This document shows, one piece after another, positions 54,365-63,836 of a stretch of DNA of 64,000 nt (positions are counted from its first letter, which is position 1; every line of letters starts with the position of its first letter). This DNA is from Aureimonas phyllosphaerae. GTDB lineage: Bacteria > Pseudomonadota > Alphaproteobacteria > Rhizobiales > Rhizobiaceae. The DNA lies in contig NZ_FOOA01000005.1 of the NCBI RefSeq assembly GCF_900113065.1, positions 62,001 to 126,000 of the forward strand. The letters are read 5' to 3'. The notes under the pieces were generated by a model, which was not told where the DNA came from, searched no databases, and worked only from the letters and a program-made list of their open reading frames with translations. The translations under genes were made by a program, and so were the position numbers.

Positions 54365-54949
54365 TCAGACTGAGCGCAGCGAGCGCGGACCCCGCTCGGG
54401 GCCGCGCGTCATGTGGCGCAGCGTCGCGTCGCGCCGCACGAGCCCGTGCCAGAGCGCCATGGCGATGTGGCCGGCGATGAGCACGAAGAGCGTCCAGCCG
54501 AGGAAGCCGTGCAGGAGGTTGGCGGGCGCGGTCAGCGCCGGGTTCGCCTCGCCGCCGGGCGCCACGAGTTCGATGCCGTAGACCCGCAAGCCCCGCCCGT
54601 TGTTCGCGGCGCGCAGGATGGCGAGCGTGGGCACGATCACCATCAAGAGATAGAGTACGAGGTGGCCGAGCGTCGCCGCGCGCTGGAGAAGCGGCGGGCC
54701 CTCGTGCGGGGGGCGCTGCTTCAGCTGCGACAGGCCCCAGGCGCCGCGCAGGAGCACGAGCACCCAGAGCGTGAAGCCGACGGAATAGTGCGTGCCCCAG
54801 AAAAAGCGCTCGATCGCCGTGTCCTCGGCGACCGCCGAGAGGAACACCGTCACGAACTGCCAGACGAAGAGGAGCGCCATCGTCCAGTGCAGCGTGCGCG
54901 ACACGAGGCCGTATCCGAATCGCGAATCGGCGAGGGTCGATTTGGCCAT
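54365..54949 (-). CDS. Cytochrome b561 family protein
   Basis: 194 residues from ATG 54947-54949. Four transmembrane helices with candidate heme His residues (RTLHWTMALLFVWQF; FFWGTHYSVGFTLWV; LHGFLGWTLFVLIAGHIAMA). This is the bacterial cytochrome b561 / superoxide oxidase CybB type, a di-heme quinone-linked protein of the inner membrane. A long loop between helices 3 and 4 (RAANNGRGLRVYGIELVAPG) is typical. An 88-base gap to cobQ holds nothing obvious. Confidence 0.87.
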   Translation of the reverse strand: MAKSTLADSRFGYGLVSRTLHWTMALLFVWQFVTVFLSAVAEDTAIERFFWGTHYSVGFTLWVLVLLRGAWGLSQLKQRPPHEGPPLLQRAATLGHLVLYLLMVIVPTLAILRAANNGRGLRVYGIELVAPGGEANPALTAPANLLHGFLGWTLFVLIAGHIAMALWHGLVRRDATLRHMTRGPERGPRSLRSV

Positions 54950-55037
54950 GAAGCGGTGTCCCCGTTGCGTCCTCTCGATGTTGGAACGCTTCGAGATGGA
55001 TTGCCAATTACGGAAACGACATCTTGCGCGCGGCCGA

Positions 55038-56528
55038 TCAGCGCGCGCGGGCGATCCGTTCCAGCGCTGCGATGTCAAGCGAGGTCTCGAGCCGGGCGGC
55101 GATGGCATCGAGCGCCGCCTCGATCTCGCCCGCGTGCGAGCGTCCGCCGGGCGCCACCCCAAGCGTCGAGAGCCAGGTCTCGCGCCAGCGGTCCCCGGCG
55201 AAGAGGCCGTGGAGATAGGTGCCTGTCACCCGCCCGTCGGCACTCGCAGCGCCTTCCGGGCGGCCCGCGACGATGGCGAAGGGCCGCAAGCGGTCCGGCC
55301 CCTCGCTCCGGCCCATGTGGATCTCGTAGGCGGGGAACGCCGTCCCGTCCATCGCGCGGGCCTCGACCTCGGCGAGGGTCTTGGGTCCGAGAAGGCGCGT
55401 CTCGATGTCGAGAAGACCGAGACCCGCCGTCTCGCCCGCTTCGCCCTCGATGCCGTGGGGGTCGTTGATCCGCCGACCCAGCATCTGGTAGCCGCCGCAG
55501 AGCCCCAGCACCCGGCCGCCGCGTGCGTGGTGGTCGATGATCGCGCGATCCCAGCCTTCTGCGCGCAGGGCCGTAAGATCGGCGATCGTCGCCTTGGAGC
55601 CCGGCAGCAGCACCAGTCCGGCCTCGCGCGGCCAGGGCTCGCCCGGCCGGACGAGGCGCACGCAGACGCCGGGCGTCGCCGCCAGCGGATCGAGATCGTC
55701 GAAGTTGGCGATATGCGGCAGGCGCGGCACGGCGACGACGAGATCGCCCGGACGGGGCTCGGGCGCCGCGCGCCGATCGAGCGCCACGGAATCTTCCGCC
55801 GGCAGGCGCGCCGTCTCCGGCAGCCAGGGCACGACCCCGAGGCTCGGCCAGCCGGTGAACCGGGTGACGGCCGCAAGCCCCTCGTCGAAGAGCGAGACGT
55901 CGCCCCGGAACTTGTTGATCAGGAAGCCGCGGATCGGCACGCGGTCGGCGGGCGGCAGGATCGCGTGCGTGCCGACCAAGGAGGCGATCACGCCGCCCCG
56001 GTCGATGTCGCCGACGAGGACGACCGGAACGCCGGCGGCGCGCGCGAAGCCCATGTTGGCGATGTCGCCGACCCGCAGGTTGATCTCGGCCGGCGAGCCC
56101 GCGCCCTCGACGACGACGAGGTCGGCGCCCTGCGAGATACGGGCGAAACTGTCGAGGACGGCCGGCAGGAAGGTCGCCTTCAGCGCCTGGTAGTCGCGCC
56201 CGCGCGCTGTGCCCGCGACGCGGCCCTGCACCACGACCTGCGAGCCCGTCTCCGACTGCGGCTTGAGGAGCACCGGGTTCATGTGGACGCTCGGCGCGAC
56301 GCGGCAGGCCGTGGCCTGGAGGGCCTGCGCCCGGCCGATCTCGCCCCATTCGCCGGCTTGGTCGTTCCAGGCGACGGCGGCGTTGTTGCTCATGTTCTGC
56401 GGCTTGAAGGGCCGCACCGCGAGGCCCCGGTTCGCGAACAGCCGGCAGAGGCCGGCGACGAGGATGCTTTTCCCGACGTCCGACCCCGTGCCCTGCAGCA
56501 TCAGGGCCGGGACGCGGGTGACGCTCAC
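55038..56528 (-). CDS. cobQ: Cobyric acid synthase CobQ
   Basis: 496 residues from GTG 56528, which overlaps the transporter stop as GTGA; the open frame further upstream is an artefact. P-loop [43 protein letters not shown], and the glutamine-amidotransferase Cys in [11 protein letters not shown]. It amidates positions b, d, e and g of adenosylcobyrinic acid a,c-diamide. The preceding transporter gene is co-transcribed. There is no recognised riboswitch ahead of this pair. Confidence 0.95.
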   Translation of the reverse strand: MSVTRVPALMLQGTGSDVGKSILVAGLCRLFANRGLAVRPFKPQNMSNNAAVAWNDQAGEWGEIGRAQALQATACRVAPSVHMNPVLLKPQSETGSQVVVQGRVAGTARGRDYQALKATFLPAVLDSFARISQGADLVVVEGAGSPAEINLRVGDIANMGFARAAGVPVVLVGDIDRGGVIASLVGTHAILPPADRVPIRGFLINKFRGDVSLFDEGLAAVTRFTGWPSLGVVPWLPETARLPAEDSVALDRRAAPEPRPGDLVVAVPRLPHIANFDDLDPLAATPGVCVRLVRPGEPWPREAGLVLLPGSKATIADLTALRAEGWDRAIIDHHARGGRVLGLCGGYQMLGRRINDPHGIEGEAGETAGLGLLDIETRLLGPKTLAEVEARAMDGTAFPAYEIHMGRSEGPDRLRPFAIVAGRPEGAASADGRVTGTYLHGLFAGDRWRETWLSTLGVAPGGRSHAGEIEAALDAIAARLETSLDIAALERIARAR

Positions 56529-57271
56529 GACCAGAGAAGCCGCACCGCGAGCGCGATGCAGACCAGCACCAGGAGCGGGCGGATTAGGCCGGCGCCGAAG
56601 CGCATGGCGACACCGGCGCCGACGCGCGCGCCGAGGAACTGCGCGATCCCCATCGCGAGCCCGAGCTTCCAGTGGATGGTGCCGACGACAGCGAAGACGG
56701 CAAAGCCCCCGACGTTCGAGGCGAAGTTCAGGAGCTTGGTATGCGCGGTCGCCTTGAGGACGCCGTAGCCGGCGAGCGACACGAAGGCCAGCATGAAGAA
56801 CGAGCCGGTGCCCGGCCCGAACAGCCCGTCGTAGGCGCCGATCAGCGGCACGAAGACGAGGGCGAAGGTGCGCGGCGAGATGCGCCGTTCGCGATCGATG
56901 TCGGTGAGGCCGGGCTTCACCGCGAAGTAGATCGCGATAGCGATGAGAAGGAAGGGGAGGAGCCGGCGCAGGAGGTCGAGCGGCAGGGCCGTCGCCAGAA
57001 GCGCGCCGAGGCAGGCGCCGGCAAAGGAGAGGCCCGCCGCAGGCAGCAAAGGCCCGAGCTTCACGTGGCCGCGCCGCGCGTAGGAAATCGTCGCCGAGGC
57101 CGAGCCGAACAGCGACTGGAGCTTGTTGGTGCCGAGCGCCGAGAGCGGGTCGAGCCCGCCGAGGAGCAGCGCCGGCACCGTGATCAGACCCCCGCCGCCC
57201 GCGATCGCGTCGATCAGTCCCGCGCCGAAGGCGGCAAGGACCAGAAGCAGGAAGGTTTCGTCGAAGGGCAT
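56525..57271 (-). CDS. TauE/SafE family membrane transporter
   Basis: 248 residues with eight hydrophobic segments in two repeats. The motif [21 protein letters not shown] and its second-repeat counterpart ([20 protein letters not shown]) identify the TSUP/TauE-SafE (UPF0721) family, whose members export or import sulfite, sulfoacetate or similar small anions. It is translationally coupled to cobQ by a four-base overlap. The link to cobalamin is not known; a metal or anion transport role is an inference. It is divergent from cbiX. Confidence 0.87.
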   Translation of the reverse strand: MPFDETFLLLVLAAFGAGLIDAIAGGGGLITVPALLLGGLDPLSALGTNKLQSLFGSASATISYARRGHVKLGPLLPAAGLSFAGACLGALLATALPLDLLRRLLPFLLIAIAIYFAVKPGLTDIDRERRISPRTFALVFVPLIGAYDGLFGPGTGSFFMLAFVSLAGYGVLKATAHTKLLNFASNVGGFAVFAVVGTIHWKLGLAMGIAQFLGARVGAGVAMRFGAGLIRPLLVLVCIALAVRLLWS

Positions 57272-57530
57272 GGCGGCGGCTTTCGCGGGCGGGCCGGATG
57301 GCCTTAAGGCGGGTGGCGCTTCGGGCCAAGGGAAAACGCACGGGATTTGACGAAGCGGTCGCCGTCCGTCATGAAGCCCGGGCCTGACGGTGCCTCGAAC
57401 GGGGCTCTGACACCCATGATTTCACGAGCGGCCGACCCAATCCGGGGGCCGACGCGAAAACCGGCGGATCGATTCGTCGCGCGAGCCGCGTGGCGCCTCT
57501 TCCGACGCGACACGACGACGGAGGACGACG

Positions 57531-58661
57531 ATGAAGGCCTTGATGCTGTGCGGACATGGCAGCCGCGACCGGGGCGCGGTGGACGAGTTCCGCGGTCTTG
57601 CCGAGAAGATGGCCCGCCGCCTGCCGGACTGGAGCGTCGACTACGGCTATCTCGAATTCGCGACCCCGATCATCCGCGACGGCCTCGACCGGCTGAAGGC
57701 CAAGGGCGCGACCGATATCCTGGCGCTGCCCGGCATGCTGTTCGCGGCCGGCCACGCCAAGAACGATATTCCGTCCGTCCTCAACACCTACGCCGCGCAG
57801 AACGACGTCACGGTCACCTACGGGCGCGAGCTCGGCATCGACCCGAAGATGATCCGGGCGGCAGGCGAGCGGATCCGCGAGGCGCTGCGCGCGGACGGCT
57901 GGCGCGACGGCGAGCCGCTGCACGACACGATGCTGGTGGTGGTCGGGCGCGGGGCGTCCGATCCCGACGCCAATTCCAACGTCGCCAAGGTCATGCGCCT
58001 CCTTTGGGAGGGCCTCGGTTTCGGTTGGGGGGAGACGGCCTATTCCGGCGTCACCTTTCCGCTGGTCGAGCCGGGCCTGACGCATGTCGCGCGGCTCGGC
58101 TACCGGCGCGTCGTGGTGTTCCCCTACTTCCTGTTCACGGGCATCCTCGTCGACCGCATCTTCGACGCGACGGACCGCGTGGCCGCCGCCCATCCGGACA
58201 TCCGCTTCCTGAAGGCGAAGTATCTCGGCGCCCACGATCTCGTGGTCGAGACCTTCGTCGACCGGCTGGAGGAAATCCTCCAGGGCACGAACCTGATGAA
58301 CTGCCAGATGTGCAAGTATCGCGAGCAGGTGCTCGGCTTCGAGGCCGAGGTCGGCCTGCCGCAGGAAAGCCACCACCATCATGTCGAGGGCATCGGTACG
58401 GGCCCGGCGACGCACGGCCACGACCATCCTCATGATCACGACCATGGTCATGAGCACCACCACGGTCACGACCATTCGCACGACCACGGCCACCATCATC
58501 ATGGCGGCGGGCATCACCACCACCACGATCATGCGCACGCGCAGGACCACGATCACGCGCACGATCACGGCCATGTCCACGATCACGGCCATGCCCACAC
58601 CCATCATCCCTATCCGCACGCCGATCACCCGCTGGGCCCGCGCACGCTGAAGGGGCGCTGA
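57531..58661 (+). CDS. cbiX: CbiX-type sirohydrochlorin cobaltochelatase with MxCxxC motif and His-rich tail
   Basis: 376 residues from ATG 57531, with GGAGG ten bases upstream. Two CbiX halves: LMLCGHGSRDRGAVDEF (first metal-binding His) and TMLVVVGRGASDPDANSN. Then MNCQMCKYREQ, the MxCxxC motif of the long CbiX class that in Bacillus megaterium holds a [4Fe-4S] centre. The last 85 residues contain dozens of His in H-D-H-x repeats (GHDHPHDHDHGHEHHHG). It inserts Co2+ into sirohydrochlorin early, which is odd beside late-inserting CobN. First gene of a cbiX-cobH-cobL-cobI-cobJ-cobM run. Confidence 0.92.
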   Translation: MKALMLCGHGSRDRGAVDEFRGLAEKMARRLPDWSVDYGYLEFATPIIRDGLDRLKAKGATDILALPGMLFAAGHAKNDIPSVLNTYAAQNDVTVTYGRELGIDPKMIRAAGERIREALRADGWRDGEPLHDTMLVVVGRGASDPDANSNVAKVMRLLWEGLGFGWGETAYSGVTFPLVEPGLTHVARLGYRRVVVFPYFLFTGILVDRIFDATDRVAAAHPDIRFLKAKYLGAHDLVVETFVDRLEEILQGTNLMNCQMCKYREQVLGFEAEVGLPQESHHHHVEGIGTGPATHGHDHPHDHDHGHEHHHGHDHSHDHGHHHHGGGHHHHHDHAHAQDHDHAHDHGHVHDHGHAHTHHPYPHADHPLGPRTLKGR

Positions 58662-58668
58662 GCCGGCG

Positions 58669-59319
58669 ATGTCCGTGCCCGCCTATCTCCGCGACCCCGC
58701 CGCGATCTACGACGCGAGCTTTCGCACCATCCGCGAGGAAGGCGCGACGGCGCTGGCGCGTCTGCCGGGGGATGCGCATGACCTTGCGATCCGCATCGCG
58801 CATGCCTGCGGCATGGTGGACGCGATCGGCGACCTCGTCGTCTCGGCGGGCGTCGTCGAGGCGGGACGGGCGGCCTTGCAGGCCGGGGCACCGATCCTCG
58901 TCGATGCCGAGATGGTGGCGCACGGCGTGATCCGGGCCCGCCTGCCGGCCGGCAACCGGGTGCTGTGCCGACTGAACGAGGCGGGCGTGCCGGAGCGCGC
59001 CCGCCGTCTTTCCACCACCCGCTCCGCCGCGCAGGTCGATTGGTGGGACGACGATGTCGAAGGTGCCGTGGTCGCGATCGGCAACGCCCCGACCGCCCTG
59101 TTCCGCCTCCTCGAGCGGCTCGACGAAGGCGCGCCGCGCCCGGCCGTCATCCTCGGCTTTCCCGTCGGCTTCGTCGGCGCCGCCGAATCCAAGGCGGAAC
59201 TCGCCGCAAACCCGCGGAACATTCCCTTCGCGACGCTCACCGGTCGGCGCGGCGGCAGCGCGATGGCCGCCGCCGCCGTCAACGCGCTGGCCGCCGGCCT
59301 CGCAGGCGCACCGGCATGA
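58669..59319 (+). CDS. cobH: Precorrin-8X methylmutase CobH
   Basis: 216 residues. IYDASFRTIREEGATALAR and RIAHACGMVDAIGDLV, ILVDAEMVAHGVIRARLP with the catalytic His, and FPVGFVGAAESKAEL match CobH/CbiC. It moves a methyl group from C-11 to C-12 to give hydrogenobyrinic acid. ATG 58669 lies seven bases after the cbiX stop; its own stop overlaps the cobL ATG by four bases. Confidence 0.96.
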   Translation: MSVPAYLRDPAAIYDASFRTIREEGATALARLPGDAHDLAIRIAHACGMVDAIGDLVVSAGVVEAGRAALQAGAPILVDAEMVAHGVIRARLPAGNRVLCRLNEAGVPERARRLSTTRSAAQVDWWDDDVEGAVVAIGNAPTALFRLLERLDEGAPRPAVILGFPVGFVGAAESKAELAANPRNIPFATLTGRRGGSAMAAAAVNALAAGLAGAPA

Positions 59320-60530
59320 CGCCGTGGCTCCATGTCATCGGCATCGGCGACGGCGGGCTCGACACGCTCTCGCCCGACGCCGCGCACCGGCTTGCGCAGG
59401 CCGAGATCGTCTTCGGCGGCACGCGGCATCTCGCGATGCTCGCCGCCCACCACCCGGCCGAGCGACGGGCGTGGCGCTCGCCCTTTGCCGACACGGCGGC
59501 CGACATCCTCGCCGCGCGAGGCCGGCCGGCGGTGGTACTGGCGACCGGCGATCCCTCGTGGTTCGGACCGGCGCGCTGGCTGGGCACGGTGCTCGATGCC
59601 GGCGAATTCGCCGTCCTGCCCGCTCCGTCCGCCTTTTCGCTCGCTGCCGCACGGCTCGGCTGGTCGCTGGAGGAGGTGCGCTGCCTCTCGGTGCATGGGC
59701 GGCCGATCGAAAGTGTCCTCGCCGAGCTTTCCGACGGTGCCCGCCTCCTTCTCCTGTCGGAGGATGGTTCGACGCCGGCCCTGCTCGCGGCCCGGCTCTG
59801 TGAGCTCGGGTTCGGGCGTAGCCGGCTTCACGTCCTCGAACACCTCGGCGGGTCTGGCGAGCGCGCGCGCTCTTCGGTGGCCGGCACGTTCGATCTCGAC
59901 GAGGTCGCCGCGCTGAACACGATCGGCCTCGAATGCCGCGTCGAGGAGGGCGTGCGGACCTATTCGCGTGTGCCCGGCCTTGCCGACGACGCGTTCCGGC
60001 ACGACGGCAAGATGACCAAGCGCACGCTGCGCGCACTGGCGCTCGCCGCGCTCGAACCGATGCCGGGCCAGCTCCTGTGGGATGTCGGGGCCGGCTGCGG
60101 CTCGATCTCGGTCGAGTGGCTGCGCGCGGCCCCCGGCGGACGGGCGCTCGCGATCGAGCCGGTCGAGGCGCGCCGCGCGATGATCGCCGAGAACGCCGCG
60201 CGTCTCGCCCCCTCCGGCCTCGGCATCGTGGACGGGCGCGCGCCGGCTGCCCTGGAGGGCCTTCCCGCACCCGATGCCGTGTTCCTCGGCGGTGGCCTCA
60301 CTGACGGCCTGTTTCCGGCCGCCTTCGGGTCCCTGAAGCCCGGCGGGCGGCTGGTCGCCCATGCGGTAACGCTCGAATCGGAGGCGATCCTTCTCGCCCT
60401 CCATGAGGTGCACGGCGGCGAACTCCTGCGCGTTTCGGTGGCGACGGCCGAGCCGGTCGGCCCCTATCGCGGCTGGCGCGCGTCGATGCCGGTGACGCAT
60501 TGGCACATCACCAAGCAGGGGGCTTCGTGA
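59316..60530 (+). CDS. cobL: Precorrin-6Y C5,15-methyltransferase (decarboxylating) CobL
   Basis: 404 residues from ATG 59316. N-terminal CbiE half (WLHVIGIGDGGLDTLSPDA) and C-terminal CbiT half with SAM motif LWDVGAGCGSISVEWLR and FLGGGLTDGLF, fused as usual in the aerobic pathway. It methylates C-5 and C-15 and decarboxylates the acetate at C-12. Both ends overlap neighbours by four bases (ATGA, GTGA). The longer frame upstream is only an open shadow of cobH. Confidence 0.96.
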   Translation: MTPWLHVIGIGDGGLDTLSPDAAHRLAQAEIVFGGTRHLAMLAAHHPAERRAWRSPFADTAADILAARGRPAVVLATGDPSWFGPARWLGTVLDAGEFAVLPAPSAFSLAAARLGWSLEEVRCLSVHGRPIESVLAELSDGARLLLLSEDGSTPALLAARLCELGFGRSRLHVLEHLGGSGERARSSVAGTFDLDEVAALNTIGLECRVEEGVRTYSRVPGLADDAFRHDGKMTKRTLRALALAALEPMPGQLLWDVGAGCGSISVEWLRAAPGGRALAIEPVEARRAMIAENAARLAPSGLGIVDGRAPAALEGLPAPDAVFLGGGLTDGLFPAAFGSLKPGGRLVAHAVTLESEAILLALHEVHGGELLRVSVATAEPVGPYRGWRASMPVTHWHITKQGAS

Positions 60531-61258
60531 GCGGCCGTCTCTTCGGCGTCGGTCTCGGACCCGGCGATCCGGAACTCCTGACGCTGAAGGCCACGCGCAT
60601 CCTGCGTGAGGCGTCAGTCATTGCCTATCCGCTGTCCGAGGGGGGCGCGAGCCTCGCACGCTCGATTGCCGAGCCGCATCTCGGCCCTGCGCAGCGCGAG
60701 ATCGCGATCGAGCTTTGCATGTCGACGGAGCGCGCGCCGGGGCAGGGCGCCTACGACCTCGCCGCACCACGGATCGCCGCCGAGCTCGACGCGGGCCACG
60801 ACGTCGCGGTGCTCTGCGAGGGCGACCCGTTCTTCTACGGCTCCTTCCTCCAGCTCTTCGCGCGCCTCGGGCATCGCTATCCCACCGAGGTCGTGCCGGG
60901 TGTCTCCTCGGTGATGGCGGCGGCGGCGCGCACCCGGCGTCCCTTGTGCGCGCGCACCGACCGCTTCGCCGTCCTGCCCGCGACGCTCGCCGACGATGCC
61001 TTGCTGTCGGCGATCGCAGCGGCCGAGAGCGTCGCGATCCTGAAGCTCGGCCGGCACTTCGCGCGCGTCAAGGCGCTGATCGAGGGCATGGGCCTGACGG
61101 ATCGCGCGACCTATGCCGAGCGGATCGGGCAGGCCGGCGAGCGCGTCCTGCCGCTCGGCGAGACCGGCGAGACGGCCCCCTATTTCGCGATGATCCTTCT
61201 CTACAAAGGCGCCGAGCCGGCGATCCTCGACGCCCTGAACGGACCCCACCTTCGATGA
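60527..61258 (+). CDS. cobI: Precorrin-2 C20-methyltransferase CobI
   Basis: 243 residues from GTG 60527 (GTGA overlap with cobL). The tetrapyrrole methylase fold shows GVGLGPGDPELLTLKATRIL, ALCEGDPFFYGSF-like VLCEGDPFFYGSFLQLFARL, and VVPGVSSVMAAAARTRRPL. It methylates C-20 of precorrin-2. The stop overlaps the cbiG-cobJ ATG by four bases. The SAM-dependent fold is shared by cobJ, cobM and cobL in this run, probably reflecting old duplication. Confidence 0.95.
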   Translation: MSGRLFGVGLGPGDPELLTLKATRILREASVIAYPLSEGGASLARSIAEPHLGPAQREIAIELCMSTERAPGQGAYDLAAPRIAAELDAGHDVAVLCEGDPFFYGSFLQLFARLGHRYPTEVVPGVSSVMAAAARTRRPLCARTDRFAVLPATLADDALLSAIAAAESVAILKLGRHFARVKALIEGMGLTDRATYAERIGQAGERVLPLGETGETAPYFAMILLYKGAEPAILDALNGPHLR

Positions 61259-63060
61259 ACGCGCCTGCCATCCTCTGCCTCGGCCCCACCGCCCTGCCGC
61301 TCGCCCGCCGGCTTGCCGATGCGCTCGGTGGCGAGGTGCATGCCGGGGAGCGGGTGCCGGGCGGCGACGTCGCCTTCGCGGGGGCAGGCGACCACATTCG
61401 CGCGCTCTTCTCCGAAGGGCGCCCCATCGTCGCCTTGATGGCCTCGGGCGCGCTGATTCGCATCCTCGCGCCCCGTCTCGCCGACAAGGGCGCGGAGCCG
61501 CCGGTCCTGTGCGTCGCCGAGGACGGATCGGCCGTGGTGCCGCTTCTCGGCGGCCATCACGGCGCCAACGATCTGGCCCGCCGCATCGCCGCCGTGCTTC
61601 GGGTCGCCCCGGCGATCACGACTGCGGGGGATCTGCGCTTCGGCATCGCGCTCGACGATCCGCCGGCCGGCTGGGTCCTCGAGAACGCCGACGATGCGAA
61701 GGCGGTCATGGCGGAGCTTCTGGCCGGCGAGCACGCCTGGATCGAGGGTGTGGCCGACTGGCTGGAGCGCTCGTCGATCCCGCTGTCCGACGACGGACGC
61801 GTGACGTTGTCGGTCTCCGACGAGGCCCGCGCGCCGCGCCCGCTCGAACTCCTCTACCGGCCGAAGACGCTGGTGCTCGGCATCGGTGCCGAGCGCGGCG
61901 CGCCGCCGGAGGAGGCGGTGGCGCTGGCGGAAAGCGTCGTGGCCGCCTCCGGCCTCAGCCCCCTGTCGCTCGCCGCTGTCGCTTCCATCGACCTGAAGGC
62001 CGACGAGCCCGCCGTCCATGCCGTCGCCGCCCGCTTCGGCGTGCCGGCGCGTTTCTTCGACGCCGCGACGCTGGAGGCCGAGACGCCGCGGCTCCACCAT
62101 CCCTCCGACGTCGTGTTCCGCGAGACCGGTTGCCACGGCGTGTCCGAGGGGGCGGCGCTGGCCGGGGTCGGTGAAGCCGGCGAATTGGTGGTGCCGAAGC
62201 AGAAGTCGGCGCGCACCACCGCCGCGCTCGCCCGCAGCGTGCGCCCGATCGACGCCGGGGTGATCGGCCGCGCGCGGGGACGGCTCTTCGTCGTCGGCAT
62301 CGGGCCGGGCGGCGCGGCGTGGCGCTCGCCGGAGGTCTCGGCCATGGTCGGCCGCGCCACTGATCTCGTCGGCTATTCGCTCTACCTCGACCTCCTCGGG
62401 CCGCTGGCAGCCGGCAAACGCCGCCACGACTTCGACCTCGGCGCGGAGGAAGCGCGCGTGCGCTTCGCGCTGGAACTGGCGGCGGAGGGCCGCGACGTCG
62501 CGCTGGTCTGTTCGGGTGACGCCGGCATCTACGCGATGGCGACGCTGGTGTTCGAGCTGATCGACCGCGGCGACGTGTCGGATGCGGCGCGCCGCGTCGC
62601 GATCGCGGTGTCGCCCGGCATCTCCGCGCTTCAGGCCGCGGCGGCCCGTGCCGGCGCGCCGCTCGGCCACGACTTCTGCACGATCTCGCTGTCCGACCTC
62701 CTGACGCCGTGGGAGGACATCCAGCGCCGGGTCGAGGCGGCGGCCGAGGGCGACTTCGTGATCGCCTTCTATAACCCCGTCTCGAAACGCCGCCGCACCC
62801 AGCTGGCCTATGCCCGCGACGTGCTGCTCGCTCACCGGCCGCCGGAAACGCCGGTCGTCCTCGCCACCAATCTCGGGCGCGATGGCGAGAGCGTGCGCAT
62901 CGTCGAACTCCGGCATCTCGACGTCGAGGCGGTGGACATGCTCACCGTCGTCGTCGTCGGCTCCACCAACACACGCGCCTTCGTCAGCGGCGAGGGGCGC
63001 ACCTACGCCTATACGCCGCGCGGCTACGCGGCCAAGGCCGGATCGGGGATCGGATCGTGA
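61255..63060 (+). CDS. cobJ: CbiG-CobJ fusion: CbiG-like domain plus precorrin-3B C17-methyltransferase
   Basis: 601 residues, against about 250 for stand-alone CobJ. Residues 1-335 are CbiG/CobE-like: APAILCLGPTALPLARRLAD, an N-terminal part with ALMASGALIRILAPRLADKG and HHGANDLARRIA, and the C-terminal CobE part LVLGIGAERGAPPEEAVALAE. Residues 340-601 are CobJ (LFVVGIGPGGAAWRSPEVSA; YNPVSKRRRTQLAYARDVLL). CbiG opens the lactone ring in the anaerobic pathway; the fusion implies a coupled step. Such fusions are known elsewhere. No cobG or cobZ is in the window. Confidence 0.93.
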   Translation: MNAPAILCLGPTALPLARRLADALGGEVHAGERVPGGDVAFAGAGDHIRALFSEGRPIVALMASGALIRILAPRLADKGAEPPVLCVAEDGSAVVPLLGGHHGANDLARRIAAVLRVAPAITTAGDLRFGIALDDPPAGWVLENADDAKAVMAELLAGEHAWIEGVADWLERSSIPLSDDGRVTLSVSDEARAPRPLELLYRPKTLVLGIGAERGAPPEEAVALAESVVAASGLSPLSLAAVASIDLKADEPAVHAVAARFGVPARFFDAATLEAETPRLHHPSDVVFRETGCHGVSEGAALAGVGEAGELVVPKQKSARTTAALARSVRPIDAGVIGRARGRLFVVGIGPGGAAWRSPEVSAMVGRATDLVGYSLYLDLLGPLAAGKRRHDFDLGAEEARVRFALELAAEGRDVALVCSGDAGIYAMATLVFELIDRGDVSDAARRVAIAVSPGISALQAAAARAGAPLGHDFCTISLSDLLTPWEDIQRRVEAAAEGDFVIAFYNPVSKRRRTQLAYARDVLLAHRPPETPVVLATNLGRDGESVRIVELRHLDVEAVDMLTVVVVGSTNTRAFVSGEGRTYAYTPRGYAAKAGSGIGS

Positions 63061-63836
63061 CCGTCCATTTCATCGGCGCCGGTCCCGGCGCGCCGGACCT
63101 CATCACCGTGCGCGGCCTGCGCCTCATCGAGCGCTGCCCCGTCTGCCTCTATGCCGGCTCGCTGGTGCCCGAAGAGATCGTCAAGGCCGCGCCCGCCGGC
63201 GCGCGCGTCCTCGACACGGCGCCGATGCATCTCGACGAGATCGTCGCCGAGATGCGTGCAGCCCACGAGGCCGGTCTCGACGTCGCCCGCGTCCATTCCG
63301 GCGACCCGTCGATCTACGGCGCGACCGCCGAGCAGATGCGCCGGCTCGATGCGCTCGGCATTCCCTACGACGTGACGCCCGGCGTGCCGGCCTTTGCGGC
63401 GGCGGCGGCGGCGCTCCGGCAGGAACTGACGATCCCGGAGGTCTGCCAGAGCGTCATCGTCACGCGGACGGCGATGAAATCCTCCGCCATGCCGGCGGGC
63501 GAAGATTTGGCGACGCTGGGGCGCAGCGGCGCGACGCTCGCGATCCACCTGTCGATCCGCAACCTCGCCCATATCGAGCGCGAGCTATCGCCCCTGCCGG
63601 CCTACGGGCCGGACTGCCCGGTGGTCGTCGCCTACCGCGTCGGCTGGCCGGACGAGGCGTTCATTCACGCGACGCTCTCGACCGTCGCGCGCCGGGTGCG
63701 CGAGGCGAAGCTGACCCGCACCGCGCTCGTGCTGGTCGGGCGGGCGCTCGGCGCCGAGGGGTTCGTCGATTCCAAGCTCTACGACGCCTCCCATCCCCAT
63801 ATCCTCCGCCCCAAGGTGGCGAAATCAGCCGGCTAG
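63057..63836 (+). CDS. cobM: Precorrin-4 C11-methyltransferase CobM
   Basis: 259 residues from GTG 63057 (GTGA overlap with cobJ). Starts TVHFIGAGPGAPDLITVRG, the CobM/CbiF signature, and continues with ARVHSGDPSIYGATAEQMRR and DVTPGVPAFAAAAAAL. It methylates C-11 of precorrin-4. Last gene of the plus-strand run; the stop overlaps the truncated cobK on the other strand by 12 bases. Confidence 0.96.
   Translation: MTVHFIGAGPGAPDLITVRGLRLIERCPVCLYAGSLVPEEIVKAAPAGARVLDTAPMHLDEIVAEMRAAHEAGLDVARVHSGDPSIYGATAEQMRRLDALGIPYDVTPGVPAFAAAAAALRQELTIPEVCQSVIVTRTAMKSSAMPAGEDLATLGRSGATLAIHLSIRNLAHIERELSPLPAYGPDCPVVVAYRVGWPDEAFIHATLSTVARRVREAKLTRTALVLVGRALGAEGFVDSKLYDASHPHILRPKVAKSAG

Noticed and set aside
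57350-57450. A second cobalamin riboswitch ahead of cbiX
   Set aside because: The stretch TGACGGTGCC followed by a small hairpin resembles the first part of a B12-element, but the CCCGCRACTGT core and the 3-prime box are missing.
57369-58628. A long antisense frame with many Val, Met and Ile, resembling a membrane protein
   Set aside because: It is the reverse of the His-rich CbiX codons (CAC/CAT read as GTG/ATG), an artefact of that tail.
58370-58650. CRISPR-like or tandem DNA repeat
   Set aside because: The repetitiveness comes from His and Asp codons in the CbiX tail; there are no equal-length spacers or regular repeat units.
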